NCBI GenBank assembly: GCA_016748015.1
Contig: JAAOMT010000303.1
Coordinates: forward strand, 562,257 to 626,256
Reading direction: 5' to 3'
Length of the DNA stretch: 64,000 bases
Source of the DNA: Geosiphon pyriformis
Lineage: Eukaryota; Glomeromycota; Glomeromycetes; Archaeosporales; Geosiphonaceae
In this document: positions 42,460 through 52,730 of the stretch, in pieces
Layout: the number at the start of each line of letters is the position of its first letter
Position numbering within the stretch: the stretch's first letter is position 1
The notes under the pieces: generated by a model
The model's input: only the letters and a program-made list of their open reading frames with translations
The model's database searches: none
What the model was told of the DNA's origin: nothing
Program-made: the position numbers and the translations under genes

Positions 42460-42920
42460 AGCTGTGATAATATATCTGTTGCCATCAAGAGTTATTGTTA
42501 AAGGTTCAACAACATCTATACCAATTCTGTCAAATAGTTAACCAACAGAGATTGGATGAATATCTTCTTTGTAATTGGATTTGCCTCTTTTTTGGCAGAT
42601 GTCACAAGTTTTAATGTATTCAGCAATGTTTTTTCTCAAAGTAGGCCAATAATAACAAGCTAAAATTTTCTGAATTGTTTTTGTTTTTCCAAAGTGTCCA
42701 GCTAATGGGTCAGTGTACATGTTATATATTACAATTTCTCTTTCTTCAAATCTGATAACTTTTTGGAGGCAGTCAAAATCTTTTCTGTTTCTTTTGTATA
42801 ATTGGTTCTGGCAGATCAAATAAAAATTTGATTGTTTGCACAAATGTTTTCTTTATAGTCAAGTGTATTCTGGTGGGTATTGTTCTTTACCTAAAAATTC
42901 TATTAAGACAGAGTAGTTGT
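42460..42920 (-). pseudogene. pol: GYP-c integrase, N-terminal part
   Basis: Zinc domain part: KQSNFYLICQNQLYKRN, MYTDPLAGHFG, CDICQKRGK. Ends at a stop at 42538. The upstream ATG (ATGGACTTGG) is kept near 42931. Confidence 0.8.
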
Positions 42921-42959
42921 CCAAGTCCATTATTGTGTTTGTTTTTATAAAGAAGTTAC

Positions 42960-44350
42960 TAATAATTAAGTTGGTTTGGTTTAAGAAGTTGTACTGTCAC
43001 TGGATGGTAAGTCTAGATAGAGTATTGGCATTTTGATGATTTGCTTCTTTGCAGTATTGAATATCATAGTTAAATTCATCCAAGTGGAGTATCCAGTGAG
43101 TTATTCTTTTGTGTTCCAGCTTCTTTTTCTTGCACAGCCAAACCAAGGCTTGATGATCTATTACCACTAAGAATTTTGTATCAAAAAAATATTGATCCCA
43201 GTAGCTAGTAGCCCAAACTACTGCTAAGCATTTCTGTTCTGTAACTGAGTAGTTCTTTTCTGCTGGTGTGAGGAATTTACTGGCATATGTTATGACATGT
43301 TCTCTGGCATTTTCATTTTTCTGTAAAAGTACAGCACCAAGTCCATAGATGGATGCATCAAAGTGGAAGATGAAAAGTTGGTTTAGATTAGATTGCTTGA
43401 AAATTGGTTTAGTAACAAGTTTTTCTTTCAGAATTTCAAAAGCTTTTTGTTAATAAGTGTCCCAGTAATAATTAACATTTTTTCTGTGTAGCTGATTGAG
43501 AGGAAAGACGATTTTGGAAAAATCTTTGATAAATTTGTAATAGTAAGAAGCCAAACCAAGAAAAGAGCATAGTTCAGAAACATTCATTGATTGTTTAATG
43601 TTTTGAACTTTTTTAACTTTAGCTGAGTCAGGGAAAATTTCATTTTTTGTAATAAGATAACCAAAGAACTAGGTAGATTGGTGTTCAAAGAAAGATTTGA
43701 TTAAATTAATCTTAAAGCCAGTATTTCTGAGCAGATCAAAAACCTTTTACAAGTGTTCAAGATGTTCATCTCAGGTTTTTGAGTAAACCATTATGTTATC
43801 TAAATAGACCAGAACAAAGTTTTTTTTACTGATTCAAATACTTTGTCTATTAGGCATTGAAAGGTGGAAGAGGCATTGGTGAAACCAAAAGTCATGACTG
43901 TAAATTTATAGGTGTCATACTTGATAATAAAAACAGTTTTCTTTCTGCTTTCTGGATTCATCTCTACTTGCCAGAATTCAGCAGTTAAGTCAATGGTTAA
44001 GAAGAAAACAGCACTATTAAATTTATTTAGCATTGCATCAATTTTGGGAAGTGGTTATATGTCTCTTATAGTGATGGTATTTAATTGATAGTAGTCGACA
44101 CAGAAGTGTAGGGTTCCATCTTTCTTGGATAACACTACAACTGGAAAAGCCCATTCACTCTTGGTTTCTTATATGAATCCAAGATCTTTTATCTGGTTTA
44201 TCTCCTTCTTAATGAATTCATCATTGCATCAATTGGATTGATAAGGCTTTAAATAAATAAAATGAGTTTCTTTTGTGGTGATAGTATGTTGTATCACATG
44301 AGTTTGTCTAGGAGTATTACTTTCTTTTGAGATAACTGGACTAATCTTAG
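42960..44350 (-). pseudogene. pol: GYP-c RNase H and reverse transcriptase
   Basis: RNase H and RT in many short frames. The RNase H end reads RLTIQ with TGA. The RT palm at 43800-44033 has STIDLTAEF-type sequence (LTIDLTAEFWQVE), FGFTNASSTFQ, and an out-of-frame active site YLDN. Clearly dead. Confidence 0.8.
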
Positions 44351-44382
44351 CCAACAGATTTTCAATGTTCATTTTTTTTTCT

Positions 44383-45640
44383 TTAGGAAAAGTTTTTTTG
44401 TTTTACAACTAGTGTTTGGATTTCAGGTAGTTCACTCTCAAAAGACTTCTGTACTTCTTTTAGTTCTTCTCTGGGTATCAAACTAATTGGCTCCCAATCT
44501 TTGTAATAGATTAGACAAGACTTGCATTTATCACTAAGGAAATACAAAAGTTTATTACACCAGTATCTGACACAAGAATCATGCCACCAATAACTGTATT
44601 TTGCTTTCTTGCCAGGTTTTCTATCAAAAATTTTTCTGAGAATATCATAGTAGGGCCAGCAGATCAACTTGCCATTTACCATGATTTCTTCTTTGTTAGC
44701 TTTAACATTATTCAGTGGCTTGTCATTGCTTGTGAAGATAGTATAGGCAAGTTCAGCAGTTTCTTTTTGATCTTTTTTTTTATTGCTCTTATCATCATCT
44801 CATTTGTCTGATTGTTTTTCTTTTTGGTTTTACTTGAATGGCACTTAATCACAATGGGTTTTTTACCACATCTGATGGTTAGTTCACAAAATTCATAATC
44901 AAGCAAGGCTTTTGCTTTCTTGAGTCATTTATTACCAACTATTATGATGTATTCTTTTGCTTCAGATACTTCCATGTCAGTTTTAATGCTAATGCCATTG
45001 ATTTAGACAGGAATAGCTTTGGCTATGCCCAGATCTTTTTTCTTGTTATTATGTATGTTAGTCATTGGTCTTGTAGACAGTTCATCAATTTTTCTGCCAA
45101 TTGCTTCTAAAAAGTGTTTGGCAATAACACTAACAGATAATTCACTGTTTAGAATCAAATCAATAAAGTAACCAGCCACTTGGGTTTTACAAATAAGAAG
45201 AGTAACATTGCTGTTGTCAACAAATCCAGCTTGGTATGGACACTTGTTGGTCTTTGGTGTTTTTTTTTTGGGAATCAAAGATTTGCAAAGATCTTTTCTG
45301 AATTGGAGATGGGTCATTAACTGGCCAAAGGTAATCTGAGCAGGCATTTCCATAAGATCTTTGACAACAGAATAGGGTCCAGATTTTTGTACAATTTCTG
45401 GGGGTTCCAACTTTGAAGGATTCTTAAAAACTTTAGTCTTTGGTGGCTCATTGTTATTAACAGTTGATTTGGATCCCTTGTTTGGATCCAAAACGAAATC
45501 AACCTTGGCTTTTTTCTTCTTTCTTGTTAATTTAGAGGTGTTGATTGCTAGTTCATCCATATTATGGTCATCATCAGTTAGGTTAAAAGCATAAAAGAAG
45601 TTTTCTTCTGGTTGACTTGCACTCTCACCTTTTGGAGGTA
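44383..45640 (-). pseudogene. pol: GYP-c protease and Cys-rich linker
   Basis: The protease at 45003-45560 has active site LILNSELSVSVI (D-S-G changed to N-S-E). The Cys-rich linker at 44383-44682 reads SYWWHDSCVRYWCNK...CKSC. A deletion has removed the gag-pol slippery region near 45645. Confidence 0.8.
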
Positions 45641-45735
45641 CATCTACTGGGAATCCTCTCTAAAGAAATTAATGTTGACATGATTGGGTCTTTAATTGAG
45701 AACATTGTTGTTGATGGTTCTGTTGTTTTGATTGG
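45641..45735 (-). pseudogene. gag: GYP-c gag nucleocapsid fragment
   Basis: A short Asn-rich piece of gag that ends abruptly at O1R-3 sequence. The knuckle, capsid and most of the N-terminal domain (about 1.2 kb compared with GYP-a) are missing between here and 50346. Confidence 0.65.
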
Positions 45736-48700
45736 AAGACTGATTTTCCTATAGGTGCATCATAACATCAAAGGTGTTATCATAAACTGAAAAGTCTTTA
45801 TTATTATCATTATTATTATCAACATTATTAACCATGTTATCAACATCGATCTACTCTCCAAGCAGGCCTGTTCACATATTTTCTCAAGACATGTCATTCT
45901 TTTCTGCATCATGATGGCAACAGCAGCCAAGTTTTTATTTTGCTTGGCCAACTCATCCACATATTTCTTAACTAACACATCCATGGCAAATAGAATAGAC
46001 AGCAATTTGGTAACCAATACAACCAGAAAACTAACAGGTTTAACTAAAGATTTTATCAACACAAATAGTTCACTAAGGTGGAATTCTAAAAAAGCCAATT
46101 TAGATTCAACAGCAGAATTGGAAGCAGAAAGAACAACAGGCAACATGAGTGTTGCAGTTTTGGGAGGACCACCAAGACTCAAGTCCATATTAGCAGCAGC
46201 AGTACCAAAAGAAACCACAAAAGCAGCAGTCTTGGCATAAGATTTAGATCCAACAAAAGAAGGTTTGAAATTTTTGGGGCAACCAAAAGTGTTGAAAGAG
46301 AGTTTGAGTGAGAGAAGAAATAACTTCTTGCAGTCTACAGCCAAATGATTCAAGTTTTGACATCTGTAGCAGCAGCAATATTCAGGAGTTTTCTACCAGA
46401 TGCAACAACCATACAAGGTACCAGTTTTTGATACAGCAACATTCAGAGATTCCAAAGAATTAAAGATAACCACAGCAAAACATTGACATTGATAAGATTC
46501 AGGGGAACAAAGAATGAAACATGTATGGCCACCAACTTGGGAAACCAAATCACTTATCTTAAAGGCAGTACAGCCAAATAGAAGATTGACCAACTTAGCT
46601 TTGAATACATCTTTTGAAGAAATAACTTTCTTTTGGTTGGCAATAGAAAAAATCCTAACACTATCTTTTCTGACCAATATAGACCAGTTAGAAAAAGCAG
46701 CAGTAACAAAAAAAATGTCTTTAAAATTAACAACAGCATATTGCCATAAGCCAGCAGGCTTTAACTTAACTTTTTTTTTATGTTAATGTGTAGCCATGCT
46801 GGTCTTTTATTAGTTAAGCCACAGTAATGTGGTGGTTTCACAAAGCCAGCTCACCTAATAATACAAAAATCACAAGATGCAGCTAACTACAAGCGGAAAG
46901 CCCTAACTACATGCTAGTACTACTTTTACTACCTAATGTATCAAACATATCTAATTCATACATCTTACCCATAATGCTAACAAGCTTATGACTATTATTA
47001 ATCATACCACTCATCTACTTAGCAGTCTGATCAGGACTGAATTTGATTCTGGAAGACTGATCTTCCCATAGTTGCATCATGACATCGAAGGTGTTATCAT
47101 AAACTGAAAAGTCTTTATCCTTATTATCATCATCATCAATATTATTAACCATGTCATCACCATCTAATCTATCCTTCAAGCAGGCTTGTTTACATATTTT
47201 CTCAAGGCATGTCATTCTTTTCTGCATCATGGTGGCAACTGTAGCCAAGCCTTTATTTTGCTTAGCCAATCCATCCACACATTTCTTAAATGACACATCT
47301 ATTGCAGATAGAGTAGACAGCAATTTGGTAACCAATACAATCAGAGCACCAATAGATTTAACTAAAGATTTTATTAACACAGATAGTTCACTAAGGTGGG
47401 ATTCAAAAGAAGCCAACCTAGATTCAACAGCAGAATTGGGAACAGAAGAAACAGCAAGCAACATGGATGTCGCAGTTTTGGGAGGATCACCAAAATCTAA
47501 GTCTATATCAGCAGTAGCCGCACAAGAAGGAACCACAAAAGCAGCAGCCTTGACATAAGATTTAAATCCAACAAATAAAGGTTTGAAATTTTTGGGGCCA
47601 CCAAAGGTGTTGGAAGAGAGTTTAAGTAAGAGAGAAGGCAACTTCTTGCAGTCCACAGCCAAATGATTTAAGTCTTAACACCTATAGCAATGGCAATACC
47701 CAAGAGTTTCCCACCAAATACAACAACCACACAAGGTACCAGTTTTTAATACAATGATGTTCAGAAATTCCAAAGAATTAAAGATAACCACAGCAAAGCA
47801 TTGACATTAATAAGATTCAGGGGAGCAAGGAATAAAACATGTACGGCCACCAACTTGGGAAACCAAATCACTTATCTTAAAGACAGTACAGCCAAATAAA
47901 AGATTGACCAACTTAGTTTTGAATGCATCTCTTGAGAAGATAACCTCCTTTTGGTTGATGATGAGAAGAATCCTAACACTATCTTTTCTAACCAATACAG
48001 ACCAGTTAAAGAGAACAGCAGCAGCAGAAAAAATGTCCTTAAAATTAACCACAATGTATTATCATAAGCCAGCAGGCTTCAACTTAACAGAAGTAACAAC
48101 ACCAAAAATGCCAAGAGCAGTTTTGATGTCATTAGAAGAGATACCCAAAGATATGTCACACAGTACAACTGACAAGAAAGAAGAAGAAACAGAGACCATA
48201 CCAGAAGACTGTGCAATCTTAAGAGTGGTCAAAAAAACCTCATCACTGATAGACACTTTGGTAGCACTATTTAGGCTCTCCTGAGATGCAAATTCTATAC
48301 AAAACAACTTAACAGCATTTCATAAAACTGACTTAAGTCCAATACAACCAGGCAGCAACTGAAACAAAGAACCAAACAGGGCCATTTTGATCTTAAATAT
48401 AGCACCAGGTACTAAATTAGAAACCACCCAACCAGAGAACTTCTGATGACCATTCACATTCTTTTAAGCACCACTATTAGCAGCACCAGAAACTGGAGGA
48501 GAGACAGTTGATTTCATTTTCATCTGATCAGTCCAATTTTTGAGATCATCTAGATTGATAAGCTGTTTTGCTACTGGAATTGGTAATAATCTGCCAGAGA
48601 GTACCACATTAGGCAATACAGCCAGTGGTTAATCTTGGCTCATCTTGTGAGATGTGTCACTGCTGTTGCCAATTATATCAGAAAGAGGGCTGGATGCTGC

Positions 48701-50345
48701 TGTGAAGATCTTACCAAAGATCTTATCTAGAACCACAAAGAGGTTTAGTGTGACTATAGCAGTTGTGACTGTCTGCTGCTGTTTTTTGGAATTTTTTGCT
48801 TTTGCAGCCATTTATAAAGCAGTAGTAATAGAAGTAGTAGTGGAAGTGGTGAAAGCAGAAAAAACCAACTTGTTGACTGGTTTGTTATTAAAAATCTATG
48901 GGCTTTTTGAAGTGGTAGAGACAATACTGGGACTAATCCAAGTGTGTCTTTTGGAAAGAACTTTGACTGAAAAAGAACTACCAGCCAAAGATAAAAAAAA
49001 TGAACCAGAAGCTCCTAAAGACAGCTTATCACTAGTATTTTTCAAAGAAAATGTTGCCAGAACGTTTTGTCTAGCTGCTTCAATAACAGAGAGACCCTCT
49101 CATGTTAAAACTTTATTAGTTACTATAGGAAAAATAATGTTTGCAACTTTTTTACTCTTAGCTCTATTCATGGTCATAAAAATTAGGAAAGAAAGAGTTT
49201 TGTTTATACTTTTTTACAATGCTTCAACTTAACAGAAGTAACAACACCAAAAATACCAAGAGCAGTTTTGATGTTATCAGAAAAAATATTCAAAGATATA
49301 TTGTGCAATGCAACTGACAAAAAAGAGGAAGAAACAGAGGCCACACCAAAAGATCATGCAATTTTAAGAGTGGTCAATAAAACCTCATTACTGATGGCCA
49401 CTTTGGTGACACCATTTAGACTTTTCTGAGATGCAAATTTCATACAGAACAACTTAACAGCATCTTATGAAACTGACTTAAGCCCAATACAACCAGGCAG
49501 CAACTGAAACAAAAAACTAAACAGAGTCATCTTGATTTTAAATGTAGCACTAGGTACTAGATTGGAGGCCACCCAACCAGAAAACCTCTGATGACCATTT
49601 ATATTCTTTCAAGCATTGCCATTAGCAGCACCAGAAACTGGGGAAGAGATAGTTGATTCCATTTTTATCTGATCAGCCCAATCTTTGAAATTATCTGAAA
49701 TAATAGACTGTTTTGCTACTGGGATTGGCAATGATCTGCTGGGAAGTACTACATTAGGCAACATAGCCAGTAGTTGATCTTGGAGATATGCTGCTGCTGT
49801 TGCCATCCATATTAGGAAGAGGGCTGGCTGCTGCTATGAAGATCTTACTAAAGATCCCATTTGGAACCACAAAGAGGTTTGGTGTAACTATAGTAGTTGT
49901 GACTGCCTGCTACTGTTTTTTGGAATTTTTTGCTTTCATAGCCATTTGTGAAGCAGTAGTAGTAGAAGTAATAATGAGAGTGGTGAGAGCAAGAAAGACC
50001 AACTTGTTGACTGGTCTGTTATTAAAAATCTTTGGGCTCTTAGAAACAGTAGAAACAACACTGGAACTAATTTGAATGTGTCTTTTGAAAGAAACTTTAA
50101 CTGGAGAAGAACTACTAGCCAAAGGTGAAGAAAATAAATCAGAAGCTGCTAAAAGCAGCTTTTCACTATTATTTTTTAAAAGAAATGTAGCCAGAACATT
50201 TTGTCTAGCTACTTCAATAACAGAAAGACTCTCTTGTGTTGAAACTTTATTAGTTACTATAGAAAAAGTAACATTTGCAACTTTTTTACTCTTAACTCTA
50301 TTCATGGTCATAAAAATTAGGAGAAAAAGAGTTTTTTTGTATTAA
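45736..50345 (-). mobile_element. O1R-3, 3'-deleted retroposon interrupted by O1R-4
   Basis: O1R sequence at 45736-46770 and 49221-50345 with O1R-4 between them. The 5' end (MTMNRVKSKKVANV) is present at 50305. The 3' UTR and A tail are missing at 45736, and adjacent gag is missing too, so a deletion removed both. The ORF1 pieces are at 45760-46353, 46393-46677 and 49910-50311, with knuckle region and RRM-like fold recognisable. Confidence 0.82.
46771..49220 (-). mobile_element. O1R-4, full-length retroposon nested in O1R-3
   Basis: 2450 bp with a T9 run at 46771-46779 and 13-bp duplications GCTTTAACTTAAC (46758-46770) and GCTTCAACTTAAC (49221-49233). The ORF1 pieces are 47015-47662 (C-terminal coiled coil and acidic tail), 47807-48307 (RRM-like folds) and 48629-49170 (N-terminus). 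The knuckle near 47670-47690 has lost Cys codons. Dead, but structurally complete. Confidence 0.88.
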
Positions 50346-50558
50346 CAGAATTTCAAAGTTGTCTTCAAAATAAGCTTAATCAAAGTAATAAGTTGTATAG
50401 ACTGTGTAGGTTTCAGCTGAATGCTTGTTTAGAAACCAGTTTCAAAAGTTTTAGAATTGTTTGTTAGATTGTTCTTTAATAAGAAAGCAAATCAAGCAAG
50501 AGGGCAAAAAATTGAATTCAATAAAATCTAGATTATTTTTGTTGTGTGCTTCAAAGTG
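50346..50558 (-). pseudogene. gag: GYP-c gag N-terminal fragment
   Basis: Matches gag N-terminal sequence of GYP-a around 14790-14990 (VETYTAYTIYYFDQ region) with several stops. It breaks off at 50558, where O1R-5 begins. Confidence 0.75.
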
Positions 50559-50732
50559 TGCTGCTGCTGTTGCCAACTATATTAAAAAAAAGACTGGATG
50601 CTGCTGTGGAGATCTTACCAAAGATTTCATCTGGAATCACAAAAGGGTTTGGGATAACCATAGCAGTTACAACTGTTTGCTGCTGTTTTTTGGAATTTTT
50701 TGCTTTTACAGCCATTTGTGAAGCAGTAGTAA

Positions 50733-50765
<33 letters not shown>

Positions 50766-51156
50766 CAGTAGTAATAGCAGTAGTAGTAGTAGTAGAAATG
50801 GTGAGAGTGGGAAAGACTAGCTTGTTAACAGGTCTGTTATTAAAAATTTTTGGGCTCTTAGAAATAGTAGAGACAATATTGGAACTAATTTGAGTATATC
50901 TTTTGGAAGGAACTTTGACTGAAGAAAAACTACTAGCCAAAAGTAAAAAAAATGAACCAGAAGCTGCTAAAGACAGCTTTTCACTAATATTTTTCAAAGA
51001 AAATGTAGTCAGAACATTTTGTCTAGCTGTTTTAATAACAAAGAGACTCTTTCGTGTTAAAACTTTATTAGTTACTATAGAAAAAGTAATATGTGCAACT
51101 TTTTTACTCTTAACTCTAGTCATGATCATAAAAATTAGGAGAAAAAGAGTTTTTGT
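50559..51156 (-). mobile_element. O1R-5, 5' fragment only
   Basis: About 600 bp of O1R: 5' leader, ORF1 N-terminus from MIMTRVKSKKVAHI to FGKISTAASS (50551-51129, open for about 190 codons) and nothing beyond. It lacks the 3' three quarters, so a deletion or recombination, not reverse-transcriptase truncation, shaped it. It contains an expanded GTA/AGT triplet tract. Confidence 0.82.
50725..50796. repeat. Triplet microsatellite coding for poly-Thr
   Basis: About 24 near-perfect AGT/GTA-phase triplets. On the minus strand they encode a run of Thr with a few Ile and Ala inside O1R-5 ORF1. Other copies have short Thr tracts at the same place. Confidence 0.93.
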
Positions 51157-51214
51157 TATAGGATGTTATGCCTAACTACATGCTAGTATAACCAAAAACT
51201 CTATAGGATATTAT
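51157..51214. repeat. 13-bp direct repeat around a 32-bp O1R-like piece
   Basis: TATAGGATGTTAT (51157-51169) and TATAGGATATTAT (51202-51214). Between them is a 32-bp piece whose first 18 bases match O1R 3' UTR (CCTAACTACATGCTAGTA). Confidence 0.6.
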
Positions 51215-52517
51215 ATTATTACATAAAGTAATTCTTTTACAAAAAACATCAGCCAGTATCTTATTACACTACATAAATTCATTATTCATCATAACTTTGG
51301 GTTTGCTATTAACATTACTATTACCTCTTAATATTTTATGTATGTTGGACATACTTGATAGGCTTTTCTTAATACTGTTATCAATACTCACTGATTTTTT
51401 CTACTTAGTTTGTAATTTGCAATGTTTTTCTTATAGTTTATTTCTTATTTGAGTTACTGTTCATTTACACATCTTAATTAATATATCATTGTTAGTCTTT
51501 TAATCAATATTAGCAAAAGTATTGATTCTTCCAAACTGCTTATTGATCAATTCTTTGCATAGCAGATCTATATTGGATGTTGATATAATATATTTATTAG
51601 ACAAAATAATCTTCTTACTAGAGTCTTGGGTTTTGTGTTTCCTTTCTATAACTATTAATAAGCACTGCATTCATTTATTTTTTACATCATCTATCAGTGT
51701 CTTGCCCTTTTGAGTATTCAGAGAACATTCTCAAAAGTGTTGATTGGTCTCTGCTTTCATGTAACATATCTTGTAAAGGTTGTTCAGATACACAAAAGAG
51801 CATCTGTTGTATAGTATCTCTGCTGTTAATTGCATATTGTGAAATGATTTCATAATAAATATACATATTGCTGAGGAACCAGCTGAGATAAAGCCTAAAA
51901 ACATTTTACCATTCCAGTTCCAAACCTTGGTTGTGCACTTCTAGTTTATCTCTTGGTTTACAAGCCCTAATGTTTCTTGGACTTTGTTATTGTCTTTCCA
52001 ATCCAAAGCTGCTTAAAGTCCAGTCTGTTGGTTCAAAAAATGTCTAATATTTAGATCCAATTCAACTTCTTTGCAAAGAGAATGTAACTAATATTTTTAG
52101 CATTGTAGGCCCACTCCACTGTGTCAAAAGCAGTAGCTTCTTTGACTAGTTTGTCAGTCTTTTCATTCTTGGATATTCTAATGTGTGCAGCTACTTTGTT
52201 TATATTGAGATCTATTTTTTTTTCACTCATTACTGCTTTAATTGCATTCTATGTATGCCAGTTAAGAGTTTTGAGCTAATTTCTAATAGACAAAGGACAA
52301 TTATTTCTGAGCTGTTGATATTACTGCTTGACTATCTGTGTTTAATGTTAGTTTGCATTTGTAAGATATTGCTTCTAAAGCCAATAATACAGCTTTTGTC
52401 TCAGTTTTTGTTAACAATAATGTTCTATCAACTGCTATACTAAAGTTGGCTTCTATTCTATGTGTTACAAAAGTGGCTACTCTTCTAATATCCTTAGAAC
52501 CAGCTTTTACCAATGAG
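51215..52517 (-). pseudogene. LINE-B ORF2 C-terminal remnant with RNase H
   Basis: The minus strand at 52301-52552 reads an RNase H domain: STDGSLVKAGSKDIRR (first Asp), TETKAVLLALEAI (Glu) and LTLNTDSQAV (Asp). Downstream, the LINE C-terminal region decays with many stops; an H-x-x-E-C-S-type motif near 51730 suggests the usual terminal zinc-binding segment. RT and endonuclease are absent. The junction with LTR sequence at 52517 is at TAGAG. Whether this is LINE-A family or the partner of O1R cannot be told. Confidence 0.75.
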
Positions 52518-52730
52518 CCATCTGTAGAGGAATAGTCTGTAATTGTCAACAAAATAATACCACTAATATTATTTTATGCCTCAACTTAGCAATTTTTAGA
52601 ATTAATAACAGGTATCATTGTGCTTTTTAATTATTTTTTTATTCAAATAAATCACAAAAGCAAGCAATTGCTTCTTAGGCTAATTCTAACAAATACAAAT
52701 CAAGAAGAAGAAAAAATATGATATGTGAAT
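52518..52730 (-). repeat. GYP-e 3' LTR, left part (truncated)
   Basis: Diverged LTR starting at GAGGAATAGTCTG, about 240 bases into the normal LTR, so its beginning is lost against LINE-B. Interrupted by O1R-6 and resumed at 57652. Confidence 0.75.

Larger units (their letters stand above)
19628..50558 (-). mobile_element. GYP-c, Ty3/gypsy element shattered by later insertions
   Basis: Minus strand. Its own parts are 3' LTR 19628-19825, ORF3 19795-20238 and 22669-22992, integrase 22993-23214, 40794-41341 and 42460-42900, RNase H-RT to about 44350, protease to about 45640, and gag at 45641-45735 and 50346-50558. Each break is explained by an insertion with matching duplications: O1R-1, GYP-d (ATAT) and O1R-2. 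The exception is a deletion of about 1.2 kb of gag beside O1R-3. No 5' LTR was found. Confidence 0.85.
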
